Position numbers and translations under genes: made by a program. The notes below the pieces were generated by a model. The model worked only from the letters and a program-made list of their open reading frames with translations. It was not told the origin of the DNA and ran no database searches. A stretch of DNA of 64,000 bases from Dehalococcoidia bacterium (GTDB taxonomy: Bacteria > Chloroflexota > Dehalococcoidia > UBA2979), in assembly GCA_009692725.1 (NCBI GenBank), contig SHYP01000002.1:42843-106842 (forward strand). The letters run 5' to 3'. Each line of letters begins with the position of its first letter. The first letter of the stretch is position 1. This document shows, in pieces, positions 53,613 through 61,143 of the stretch.

Positions 53613-54347
53613 CTAGGCGCAGCGACCGATAATGGCCGTCCCCGTCGGCAGGATGCCCTTCGGGAAGAGTGCGTACCATGCAGCGTTGACTGCGCTCACG
53701 TTCGTACGTGGAACGTAAGTGACGAATGCCCCGCCCGCGGTCGCCCAGAAAGCCGCGCGCTCCGAAGTACAGCCCACTGCGGCAACCAGCTGCTCGCTCG
53801 TGCCTCCGCCGAACACGACGAGCCCGAATCCGCCATCCTGCGGAATGCGTCCGCTCCAAATCTCGCCAAGCGCCTCGGCCGGTGGGCTCTCAACCTGGAC
53901 GCGTCTTTGCGCGAATTCAACGCCCACGTCGGCAAACTCGGCGGCCAACTTGTCGCGCCATCCGCCCGCGTCCCATTCGATGTACGCGACACCGTCGTAG
54001 TCGCTCGGGAATTCCACCCCATATTCACGCAGTAGGGCGATCCGGCCACGGCCTAAGATCCCGAGGAACAATCCGAGTTCCAACACAACGTTTTGGCGAG
54101 GCCGAGGCTGCAGGCCGGGTTCGCCTTGGAGCTGGCCTTCGTCGTCCCGGCTGGCAAGTACGATCGCGTACGACACGTCTTTCGACTCGTCGAGCAGCTT
54201 TTCAATAAGCGTGCGACCACGGTTCGGCCGGTCGCGCAGAATGATCGGTTGAAGGCCGATCTAGACGAGCCACTCATAGACCGCTCGTAGCATGCCCACG
54301 TCACGTCCATGAACGACGAATACCTTCCGGGGATCGCGCGCCGTCAT
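53613..54347 (-). pseudogene. TIR-like (CAP12/PCTIR-type) NADase gene, split by an amber codon
   Basis: The ATG at 54347 overlaps the DinB-like stop (ATGA). The frame reads RKVFVVHGRDVGMLRAVYEWLV, TAG at 54263-54261, then IGLQPIILRDRPNRGRTLIEK, SYAIVLASRDDEG and RQNVVLELGLFLGILGRGR, the conserved blocks of predicted nucleotide-binding TIR-like domains. The Glu in NVVLELG corresponds to the catalytic Glu of NAD-hydrolysing TIRs. SDYDGVAYIEWD and the Trp-Arg-x-Lys-Leu word complete the domain. The C-terminal 90 residues form a separate module (GGFGLVVFGGGTSEQLVAA) like that of the decayed gene at 2.2-2.8 kb. In CBASS-type defence such domains deplete NAD. No cyclase or Argonaute gene is nearby. 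Confidence 0.75.
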
Positions 54348-54784
54348 CACGCGTCGAGGAGCTGGGCGGTGAGGCCGGCGTGCGCGAGGTGTTCGCGCGC
54401 GGTCAGCAGCAGCGTGTGGCCGCTCATGTCGCCGAGGCGCGGGTGGCGGATCGTCGCGTCGAGGCGCTCCGCGGGCAGGCGCTCGAGCGCAGCCGCGAGC
54501 TCGTGGCGGAGTCCGTCCCAGTGCCCGCGGAGCTGCGCGACGGAGTCGCCCGTCGCGGCGAACTCGGCGTCGCGATCGCGTACGGTCGGTCGCCCCCCGC
54601 AGAGCGTCGTGATGAGCGATTGCTCGGCCGCGCCGATGGTGTGCGTGGCGAGCGCGAACAGGCTGTTCGCGGCGGGCGCGGGGCGCCAGTTGAGCGCGGT
54701 CGCGTCGCGGCCGTCGGTGAGCGTGAGCAGCACCTCGATGTCCTCGACGAGGATGGCGAATGCGGCGGCGACTTCGGGCAGCAT
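54347..54784 (-). CDS. DinB-like metal-binding helical bundle protein
   Basis: The 145-residue four-helix protein has family features: an N-terminal FAILVEDIEVLLTLTDG, the first His in LFALATHTIGAAEQSL and a distal pair in LLLTAREHLAHAGLTAQLL, which place three histidines for a divalent metal. DinB-superfamily proteins are often thiol transferases or stress proteins; the substrate is unknown. It starts 15 nt after the guaB3 stop and its stop overlaps the TIR-like start, so the three were arranged as one operon. Confidence 0.85.
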   Translation of the reverse strand: MLPEVAAAFAILVEDIEVLLTLTDGRDATALNWRPAPAANSLFALATHTIGAAEQSLITTLCGGRPTVRDRDAEFAATGDSVAQLRGHWDGLRHELAAALERLPAERLDATIRHPRLGDMSGHTLLLTAREHLAHAGLTAQLLDA

Positions 54785-54799
54785 CGTGGCGTGCCGTGC

Positions 54800-55948
54800 C
54801 TAGTCGCGGGTGCGCGACTGGGCGAGCTGGTAGATCTTGCCTTCGGTCTTGATCGAGGGGGCGATCACCATGCGCGTGTGGTGGAACTCGCGGATCGTCT
54901 GTGCGCCGCAGGTGGCCATCGAGGTGCGCAGCGCGCCGACGAGGTTCTCGGTGCCATCGGTGCGCGAGGTGGGGCCGAAGAGCAACTGGTGCAGGCTGTG
55001 GTTGCGGCCGATGTGCACGCGCGTGCCGCGGGGCAGCTCGGCGTTGGGGGTGGCCATGCCCCAGTGGTAGCCGCGGCCGGGCGCTTCCTCGGTGCCGGCG
55101 AAGGGGGAGCCGATCATGATCGCGTCGGCGCCGGCCGCGAAGGCCTTGGCGACGTCGCCGCCGGTGCGGAAGCCGCCGTCCGTGATGATCGGCACGTAGC
55201 GGCCGGTGCGTTCGAAATATGCGTCGCGCGCGAACGCGGTGTCGATGGTCGCGGTGATCTGCGGGATGCCAACGCCCAGCACCTCGCGCGAGGTGCACGC
55301 GGCGCCGGGCCCGACGCCGACGAGCACGCCTTGCACGCCGGTCTCCATCAGCTCGAGCGTCGCGGCGTAGTCGACGGTGTTGCCGACGAGCACGGGCACG
55401 GGCAGCTGGCGCACGAGCTCGTCGAGCTGGAGGCCTTTCAGCGAGCGCGAGACGTGGCGAGCGGTGGTGACGGTGGACTGCACGACGACGTACGCCGCGC
55501 CGGCGTCGACGGCGATGGGGGCGAAGCGCTTGGTGTTCTGGGGGGTGGTGCTGACGACGGGCACGCCGCCGCCGCGCTTGATCTCGTCGACGCGGCGGGC
55601 GATCAGGTCCTCGCGCACGGGCTGCTGGTAGACGCGCTGGATGATGGCGGTCGATTCGACGAGGCTTGCCGAGGCGATGCGGTCGAGCAGCTCGTCGGGG
55701 TTGTCGTAGCGGGTCTGCAAGCCGTCGAGGTTGAGCACCGCGAGCCCACCGAGCTTCGAGTATGTGATCGCGAACGCCGGGTCGACGACGGCGTCCATGG
55801 CGGAGGCGAAGATCGGCAGCTCGAAGCTGCGCTCGCCGAGCGCGAAGCGCGTCTCGACGAGCTCCGGGTTGGTGGTGACGGCGCCGGGAACGATCGCGAC
55901 GTCGTCGAAGCCGTAGGCGTGCTCGAGGGTCTTGCGTGCTGCCGTCAT
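54800..55948 (-). CDS. guaB3: GuaB3-type IMP dehydrogenase family protein
   Basis: The 382-residue TIM-barrel protein lacks CBS domains. It starts [22 protein letters not shown], has [14 protein letters not shown] and the active-site loop [19 protein letters not shown] with the catalytic Cys, then [24 protein letters not shown] and [12 protein letters not shown]. It fits the GuaB3/IMPDH family protein group of Actinobacteria and Chloroflexota, whose members have IMP dehydrogenase- or GMP reductase-like activity. The ATG at 55948 begins the homologous part; the frame continues upstream without homology. It probably heads the guaB3-dinB-TIR unit. Confidence 0.88.
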   Translation of the reverse strand: MTAARKTLEHAYGFDDVAIVPGAVTTNPELVETRFALGERSFELPIFASAMDAVVDPAFAITYSKLGGLAVLNLDGLQTRYDNPDELLDRIASASLVESTAIIQRVYQQPVREDLIARRVDEIKRGGGVPVVSTTPQNTKRFAPIAVDAGAAYVVVQSTVTTARHVSRSLKGLQLDELVRQLPVPVLVGNTVDYAATLELMETGVQGVLVGVGPGAACTSREVLGVGIPQITATIDTAFARDAYFERTGRYVPIITDGGFRTGGDVAKAFAAGADAIMIGSPFAGTEEAPGRGYHWGMATPNAELPRGTRVHIGRNHSLHQLLFGPTSRTDGTENLVGALRTSMATCGAQTIREFHHTRMVIAPSIKTEGKIYQLAQSRTRD

Positions 55949-56160
55949 CGGTGTCCGCCTTCCGTGCGGGTGGCGTGCGCTGTGCGGTGCTGGGTCACGG
56001 GTACAGAGCGGCCCCTCGTGCGGGAGGGGCCGTGAGGGAGCTGCCGGGGGGCTTGAACGCGAAGACCCCTCGCGCTGGAGGGGTCTCGAAGGAGTATTGC
56101 CAACACGGTGGACCGCCCGAGGCAACCGCGAAGTGGTTGCGGCTCAGGATAGCGGCGGGC
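55949..56160 (-). promoter_or_regulatory. Leader region of guaB3 with two stem-loops
   Basis: Upstream of guaB3 two strong inverted repeats occur: CGGCCCCTC...GAGGGGCCG near 56011-56034 and GACCCCTC...GAGGGGTC near 56065-56087, both on the strand that would be the guaB3 5' leader. They share the CCCCTC/GAGGGG stem, so alternative pairing between them is possible, as in an attenuator. No known riboswitch consensus is recognisable. From 56161 to 56428 I see no gene; a plus-strand frame starting at 56234 with a signal-peptide-like beginning overlaps metG and is not credible. Confidence 0.4.
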
Positions 56161-56416
56161 CCACGTGGGCGTCAAGAATCAGTCAATGTTGCTTATCATT
56201 TGAGGCGGCGCGTCGCGCTCCGGCGCAGGCCCATGAACCTGCGGATGAGCCTCGCGCTGGCGCTCTGCATGTTCGCCTGCGTCGCGGGAGCGGCCGCGCC
56301 GAGCGCTCGCGTGGAACCACGAGCCCTCGGCGCGAGCGCAGCGCGCTCCCCGGGCCACGCAGCCGCGGCGTCCCGCCTGTACCGGCCGCTGCTCGGACCA
56401 CACCCGGGGCGGGTGC

Positions 56417-56431
56417 TAGCATTTCGCTATG
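56417..56431 (+). promoter_or_regulatory. -10-like hexamer of a probable leaderless metG transcript
   Basis: TAGCAT (56417-56422) is followed by 6 nt and the metG ATG at 56429, with no Shine-Dalgarno. Confidence 0.5.
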
Positions 56432-58126
56432 CCCGAGCCAGCTCCCAACCCGACGCCACAGACGATCCTCGTATGCGTCGCGTGGCCGTACGCGAACACG
56501 CCGCTGCACGCGGGGCAGATTGCGGGGGCGTACCTGCCGGCCGACATCTTCGCGCGCTATCACCGCATACGCGGCAACCGCGTGCTGATGGTATCGGGCT
56601 CGGACGCGCACGGGACGCCGATCACGGTACGCGCCGAGGCCGAGGGCACGACGCCACAGGCGGTCTTCGAGCGTAACCACGCGTCGTTCGTCGACACGTT
56701 CGCGCGTTTCGGCATCAGCTTCGACCTGTTCACCTCGACCGCGACCGCGAACCACGCGCGCGTGGCGCAAGACATGTTCACGCGGTTGCTCGAGGCGGGC
56801 CACCTCTACACCGACGAGCAGACGCTGCTGTTCGACGCGAAAGTGGGACGCTTCCTGCCGGACCGCTACGTCGAGGGCGTGTGCCCGCGCTGCGCCTACG
56901 ACGGCGCCCGCGGCGACCAGTGCGACAACTGCGGCTCCACGCTCGACGCGCTGGAGCTGCTGCAACCGCGCTCGAAGCTCTCCGACGCGACACCGGAGCC
57001 GCGCGCCTCGCAGCACTTCTTCTTGCGGCTGTCAGCGTTCAACGAACAGCTGCGCGCATGGGTCGAGGCGCAGTCGCACTGGCGGCCCGCGGTGCGCAAC
57101 TTCACGCTCGGGCTGCTGCGCGAGGGGCTGCACGACCGCGCGATCACGCGCGACCTCAACTGGGGCGTGCCGGTGCCGGTGCCCGGGTTCGAGGGGAAAC
57201 GCATCTACGTCTGGTTCGAGGCGGTGATCGGCTACCTGTCGGCGTCTATGGAGTGGGCGGAGCGCGCGGGCGACCCGGACGCGTGGCGCGCGTTCTGGGA
57301 GGCGCCGGACGCGCGCGCGTACTACTTCCAGGGCAAGGACAACGTGCCGTTTCACACGACGATCTGGCCGGCCATCCTGATGGGCTACGGCGGCCTGAAC
57401 CTGCCGTACGACGTGCCGGCGAACCAGTACGTGACGATGTCCGGCGCGAAGGCGTCGTCCAGCCGCAACTGGGCGGTGTGGATGCCGGACTACCTCGACC
57501 GCCACGATGTCGATCCGCTGCGCTACATGCTCGCGGCGGTGATGCCGGAAACGTCGGACGCGGACTTCACGTGGGCGGAGTACGTGCGCCGCAACAACGA
57601 CGAGCTGGTGGCAACGTGGGGCAACCTCGTGCACCGCGTGCTGACGCTGACGCGGCGGCACTTCGAGGCGTGTGTGCCGGCGCCGGAGGGCGCGCCCGCG
57701 CCTGCCTCGACGGCGATGCTCGCGCGCGTCGACGCGGCGTTCGTGGAGGCGGGCCGGCACATCGAGGCGGTGCAGCTGCGCGCGGCGCTGCAGACGGCGT
57801 TCGCCGTAGCGCAGGAGGCGAACCGCTACCTCGACGAGCGCGCGCCGTGGACGGCGGTGCACACGGACCGCGCGCACGCCGCCGAGACGCTCGCAACGGT
57901 GATCGACGTGATCGCGGGGCTCGCGAGCCTGCTGCGTCCGTTCCTGCCGGAGAGCTGCGAGCGCGCGTGGCGGCTCGTCGGCCAGGCGGATGCGATCGAG
58001 TCGGCGGGCTGGACGCGTCGTCACGTCGAGGCTGGGACCCCGCTGCCGGAGCCCGCGCCGCTGTTCGTGAAGCTCGACGACGCGCTGGTCGAGGAGGAGG
58101 AGTCGCGCCTCGGTCAGTCATCGTGA
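56429..58126 (+). CDS. metG: Methionyl-tRNA synthetase
   Basis: Class I synthetase charging tRNA-Met. The 565-residue protein opens with LVCVAWPYANTPLHAGQIAGAYLP, where the usual HIGH signature reads HAGQ. It has VSGSDAHGTPITV, a zinc knuckle VCPRCAYDGARGDQCDNCG, and FQGKDNVPFHTTIWPA. The KMSKS loop reads KASSS in SGAKASSSRNWAVWMPDY, a known kind of variation but with the second Lys replaced. It ends after the anticodon-binding helices and lacks the C-terminal EMAP-like dimer domain. Confidence 0.95.
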   Translation: MPEPAPNPTPQTILVCVAWPYANTPLHAGQIAGAYLPADIFARYHRIRGNRVLMVSGSDAHGTPITVRAEAEGTTPQAVFERNHASFVDTFARFGISFDLFTSTATANHARVAQDMFTRLLEAGHLYTDEQTLLFDAKVGRFLPDRYVEGVCPRCAYDGARGDQCDNCGSTLDALELLQPRSKLSDATPEPRASQHFFLRLSAFNEQLRAWVEAQSHWRPAVRNFTLGLLREGLHDRAITRDLNWGVPVPVPGFEGKRIYVWFEAVIGYLSASMEWAERAGDPDAWRAFWEAPDARAYYFQGKDNVPFHTTIWPAILMGYGGLNLPYDVPANQYVTMSGAKASSSRNWAVWMPDYLDRHDVDPLRYMLAAVMPETSDADFTWAEYVRRNNDELVATWGNLVHRVLTLTRRHFEACVPAPEGAPAPASTAMLARVDAAFVEAGRHIEAVQLRAALQTAFAVAQEANRYLDERAPWTAVHTDRAHAAETLATVIDVIAGLASLLRPFLPESCERAWRLVGQADAIESAGWTRRHVEAGTPLPEPAPLFVKLDDALVEEEESRLGQSS

Positions 58127-58204
58127 CGGGCACGGGGTAGCGCCCGCGCCGTCGCGGTCGGGCGGTACGATGCGCGCCAGCAGCTTGCGGACGGTCGCAA
58201 CGCC

Positions 58205-58489
58205 GTGGCAGGGAAGCGGAGGAAGCACGTGTACGGGACGGTCGCGCGGATGCGCTGCAAGCCGGGCGGACTCCAGTGGATACGCGCGTGGTTTGGTACC
58301 CAGACCGCCCGCCCTACCATGGCGGGCTGGATTTCGACGACCATCTATCAGGCGGATGAGGATCTAGATGTGGCGTGGGTGACGGTCGCCTTCGAGAGCC
58401 GCGAAGCGTACCACGCGAATGCTGCGACGCCCGTGCAAGGCCACCTCTACCACCAGATGCTAACCGGGCTCGAGGAGCCGCCGGAGTAA
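58205..58489 (+). CDS. Dimeric alpha-beta barrel (antibiotic monooxygenase-like) protein, probably cut short by a stop
   Basis: The 94-residue protein from GTG 58205 has KHVYGTVARMRCKPGGLQWI, ISTTIYQADEDLD and VAFESREAYHANAATP, the strand-helix-strand pattern of small ABM/Dabb-type monooxygenases seen in Chloroflexota and actinobacteria. It stops at TAA 58487-58489 after EEPPE, but the same frame continues HDGEIIFTTHKSG, which would be a natural final strand. The stop has therefore probably replaced a sense codon. The frame then runs into a G13 tract before tatD. Confidence 0.6.
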   Translation: MAGKRRKHVYGTVARMRCKPGGLQWIRAWFGTQTARPTMAGWISTTIYQADEDLDVAWVTVAFESREAYHANAATPVQGHLYHQMLTGLEEPPE

Positions 58490-58532
58490 CACGACGGCGA
58501 GATCATCTTCACGACGCACAAGAGCGGCGTTC

Positions 58533-58545
58533 GGGGGGGGGGGGG
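58533..58545 (+). repeat. Homopolymer of 13 G residues before tatD
   Basis: Thirteen consecutive G bases lie 10 nt upstream of the tatD start. Such tracts are prone to slipped-strand changes and can switch gene expression or frames; they are also a frequent place for sequencing error. Confidence 0.7.
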
Positions 58546-58555
58546 TAGCGAGCAC

Positions 58556-59401
58556 GTGCCTGCATACACGACGCAACGCATCGACACGCCGGTCGTCGAC
58601 GCCCACGCGCACAGCTTCTCGCGCGAGTTTCGCGGCGACCACGCCGACGCGATGGCGCGCGCGTGGGCGGCGGGTCTCGTCGCGGTCGTCGAGGTCGGCG
58701 GCGACGTCGAGAGCAGCCGCCAGGCGCTCGCGCTCGCGCGGGCGACGCCGGAGCGCGTGTTCGCGGTGGCAGGCGTGCACCCGCACTCCGCGCGCGACTT
58801 CGAGGCGGAGCACGCCGACCTGCGCGCATTGCTCGACGCGGGGGGGTTCGTCGGCATCGGCGAGATCGGGCTCGACTTCTTTCGCAACCTGTCGCCGCCG
58901 GAGCAACAGTTCGCGGCGTTCGCGGTGCAGCTCGAGCTCGCGCGCGAGTACGCGCTGCCAGTGGTGCTGCACGTGCGCAACGCCGACGAGGACGCGTACG
59001 CGCAGGTAGAGCCGTGGGCCCGCCGCGTCGGCCGCTACCTGGGCGCCGAGCGCGAGATCGGCATGCTGCATTGCTACGCGGGCGACGCGGAGCTCGCCAC
59101 GCGGTACGTCGAGCTCGGCTTCGCGATCTCGGTGCCGGGGCCGGTGACGTATCCCGGCAACACGCGCGGGCAGGACGTCGCGCGCACGGTGCCGCTCGCG
59201 AGCCTGCTCGTGGAGACGGACGCGCCGTACCTCACGCCGGTGCCCTACCGCGGCACCCGCAACGAGCCCGCGTACGTCGTCGAGACGGTGCGCGCGGTGG
59301 CGGCGCTGCGCGGATGCAGCGCGGAGGACGTCGCCGCGGCGACGGCGCGCAACGCAGCGCGCCTGTTCGGCGTGACGCTACCGGCGCAGGTGCCCGCGTG
59401 A
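58556..59401 (+). CDS. tatD: TatD-family DNase/hydrolase
   Basis: The 281-residue metal-dependent TIM-barrel hydrolase has DAHAH near the start, GVHPHSARDF, GEIGLDFFRNLSPPEQQFAAF, HVRNADEDAY, MLHCYAGD and LLVETDAPYLTPVPYRG. All metal-binding His, Glu and Asp positions of TatD are present. TatD enzymes degrade DNA or remove 3' terminal nucleotides. It starts at a GTG. Its stop overlaps the next start (GTGA), so it is coupled to the polyprenyl synthase. Confidence 0.94.
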   Translation: MPAYTTQRIDTPVVDAHAHSFSREFRGDHADAMARAWAAGLVAVVEVGGDVESSRQALALARATPERVFAVAGVHPHSARDFEAEHADLRALLDAGGFVGIGEIGLDFFRNLSPPEQQFAAFAVQLELAREYALPVVLHVRNADEDAYAQVEPWARRVGRYLGAEREIGMLHCYAGDAELATRYVELGFAISVPGPVTYPGNTRGQDVARTVPLASLLVETDAPYLTPVPYRGTRNEPAYVVETVRAVAALRGCSAEDVAAATARNAARLFGVTLPAQVPA

Positions 59402-60390
59402 CGGCCGTCGACGCAGCTGCCGGACGCGAGCTCGCCGTGCTGTACGGGCCGGTGGCGGCCGACCTACCGCGCGTCGACGCGCTGATCGCGTCGCTCACCC
59501 AGGTCGAGTTCCCGTGGCTGCGGCGCATGCTCGAGTCGACGCTCGGCGGGGGCGGCAAGCGGCTGCGCCCGGCGATCGCGCTGCTTGCGGGGCGGCTCGG
59601 GCGCTACGACCTCGATCTGCTCGTGCCGCTCGCGGCGAGCGTGGAGCTGCTACACACGGCGACGCTGGTGCACGACGACGTGATCGACGCGGCGCCGGAG
59701 CGGCGCGGGCGGCCGACGGCGGCGGCGCTGTTCAACAACGCGTCGAGCGTGATGCTCGGCGACTACCTGTTCGCGCACGCGGCGGAGTTCGTGGCGCGCA
59801 CGGGGCACGTGCAGGTGATCCGCAACTTCGCGGAGACGCTGCGCGTGATGGCGCAGGGCGAGCTCGCGCAGGACGTCGCGGCGTTCGAGTACTCGCGCGA
59901 CGTGCAGCGCTACCTCGACCGCATCCACGGCAAGACGGCGTCGCTGTTCGCGACGGCGGCGGAGAACGGCGCGCTAGTGACGGGCGCGCCGGAGCGCGAG
60001 GTGGGCGCGCTGCGCCGCTTCGGCGCCCAGATCGGGATGGCCTTCCAGATCGTGGACGATGTGCTGGACTTCGCGGCGACCTCGGAGGAGCTGGGCAAGC
60101 CGGCGGGCTCGGACCTGCTCGCGGGGACGCTCACGCTGCCCGCGCTGCTGTACATGGAGCGCTCGCCGGGCGACAACCCCGTGCGCCGCGCCTTCGAGGG
60201 CACGCGGCGCCGCGCGAACCTGCAACGCGCGGTGACCGAGATCCGCGCCTCGGACCTGCTCGACGAGTCGATGGTGACGGCGCGCCACTTTGCCAACGCC
60301 GCCCGCGCCGCGCTCGACGAGCTGCCGGCGGGCGAGCCGCGGTCGACGCTCGATGGGCTGGTGGACTACGTGGTGGCGCGGCGCAGCTAG
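59398..60390 (+). CDS. Polyprenyl diphosphate synthase
   Basis: All-helical trans-prenyltransferase that elongates isoprenyl diphosphates, for example for the quinone side chain. The 330-residue protein has GGKRLRPAIALLAGR, the first Asp-rich motif LVHDDVIDAAPERRGRPT, LGDYLFAHAAEF, GKTASLFATAAENGA and the second motif FQIVDDVLDFAATSEELGKPAGSDL. The second Asp-rich motif reads DDVLD, standard for the family. Chain length cannot be read safely. It would use products of the MEP pathway to which ispE at 14.2 kb belongs. Confidence 0.94.
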   Translation: MTAVDAAAGRELAVLYGPVAADLPRVDALIASLTQVEFPWLRRMLESTLGGGGKRLRPAIALLAGRLGRYDLDLLVPLAASVELLHTATLVHDDVIDAAPERRGRPTAAALFNNASSVMLGDYLFAHAAEFVARTGHVQVIRNFAETLRVMAQGELAQDVAAFEYSRDVQRYLDRIHGKTASLFATAAENGALVTGAPEREVGALRRFGAQIGMAFQIVDDVLDFAATSEELGKPAGSDLLAGTLTLPALLYMERSPGDNPVRRAFEGTRRRANLQRAVTEIRASDLLDESMVTARHFANAARAALDELPAGEPRSTLDGLVDYVVARRS

Positions 60391-60438
60391 GTAGGCGGGG
60401 GGCCGCTGGAACGGGCATCGCGGATGTAGGATACCGCT

Positions 60439-60597
60439 ATGACTATGCCACCTGAACGCCCAGCACCGGCGCGGGAGTCTGGGCCCCGTCCGGCGGGTAC
60501 ACCTGCGACGCCACAACGGCGAGACGATCAACGCCCGTCGCCGCAAGCCCCCCGACCTGCGGGGAGACCCAGTACACCCATAAGGAAGGGCCTGTAG
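60439..60597 (+). CDS. Possible small Pro/Arg-rich protein
   Basis: A 52-codon frame (MTMPPERPAPARESGPRP, ending STPIRKGL) is preceded by TAGGAT at exactly 6 nt, the same geometry as the other probable leaderless starts. There is no recognisable domain. It is included only because the promoter-start spacing fits. Otherwise 60391-60600 holds no gene. Confidence 0.3.
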   Translation: MTMPPERPAPARESGPRPAGTPATPQRRDDQRPSPQAPRPAGRPSTPIRKGL

Positions 60598-60600
60598 CTC

Positions 60601-61098
60601 TCAGGCTGGCAAGGCGAGTTGCGCAGTGACGACGAGCAACGCTTCAATGATGAGACCGCGCAACACCCACGAGAGCCACCGCCCCCGGCGTTCGCCGATG
60701 CGCTGGTTCTTCGCAAATCCTTCCACAAGCACTTCGAGTCCGGCGTCTCGGAGTTGATCGCGGCCGGCTCCCCGCCAGCGGCTCATCCATGTGACATCGA
60801 TGCCGCTCTCGTACTCCCGGGGCCAGAGGACAACGACTGCGCATCCGGCAGTCGCAAGGTAGCTCGTGACAGCGAGGCTCGTGAGCACGCCGACAACGCT
60901 GCTCGCGACGCGCATATCGCCGAAGATCCCGGCAGCGCCGATGAACCCCGTGGCAAGCCCGAGCAGCGCGAGTGCCCTGGCTTCTTGCCGGTCGCTGAAC
61001 GCGATTAACTCCGAGAGGCGCAGACGAGCTTCGTCGTAGAGGTGCTGTCGGGCGTCCTCATCGAAGTCTTGCGGCCAGGCGGGAGGCTCGGTGCTCAC
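60601..61098 (-). CDS. Membrane protein with SLATT/Pycsar-effector-like layout, unknown
   Basis: The protein has an N-terminal soluble helix, two close membrane helices (ARALALLGLATGFIGAAGIF and VVGVLTSLAVTSYLATAGCAVVVLWP), a cytoplasmic helical middle and a final membrane helix (WVLRGLIIEALLVVTAQLAL). LSELIAFSDRQEARALALLG resembles the start of SLATT or DUF5706-type effector proteins linked to nucleotide-signalling defence, but this is by shape only. The second GTG at 61098 is chosen because TAGAGT lies 7 nt before it; the first GTG at 61107 overlaps that hexamer. GC is somewhat lower than its neighbours. Confidence 0.6.
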   Translation of the reverse strand: MSTEPPAWPQDFDEDARQHLYDEARLRLSELIAFSDRQEARALALLGLATGFIGAAGIFGDMRVASSVVGVLTSLAVTSYLATAGCAVVVLWPREYESGIDVTWMSRWRGAGRDQLRDAGLEVLVEGFAKNQRIGERRGRWLSWVLRGLIIEALLVVTAQLALPA

Positions 61099-61143
61099 CG
61101 GGCGCACTCTACAGGGAGGCTGCGACGGGCGGCGATCCTGCAG

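Noticed and set aside
43178..54263. UAG decoded as an amino acid, suggested by four otherwise intact genes with one in-frame TAG.
   Set aside because: TAG terminates many core genes at their natural end (ftsY, lepA, ispE, prfA, infC, rpmI, dnaX), RF1 is encoded at 50.7 kb, and other lesions use TGA, TAA or frameshifts. No suppressor tRNA is in the window. Decay fits better.
56234..56676. A plus-strand frame beginning with a signal-peptide-like sequence (MNLRMSLALALCMFACVAG).
   Set aside because: After about 50 residues it becomes Arg/Ala-rich shadow sequence overlapping metG in another frame. At most it is a remnant.
58205..59401. A fusion of the ABM-like protein with TatD, since both lie in one frame.
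   Set aside because: A TAA separates them, the ABM-like frame ends naturally about 13 codons after it, and the joining segment is only the G13 tract. TatD has its own GTG.
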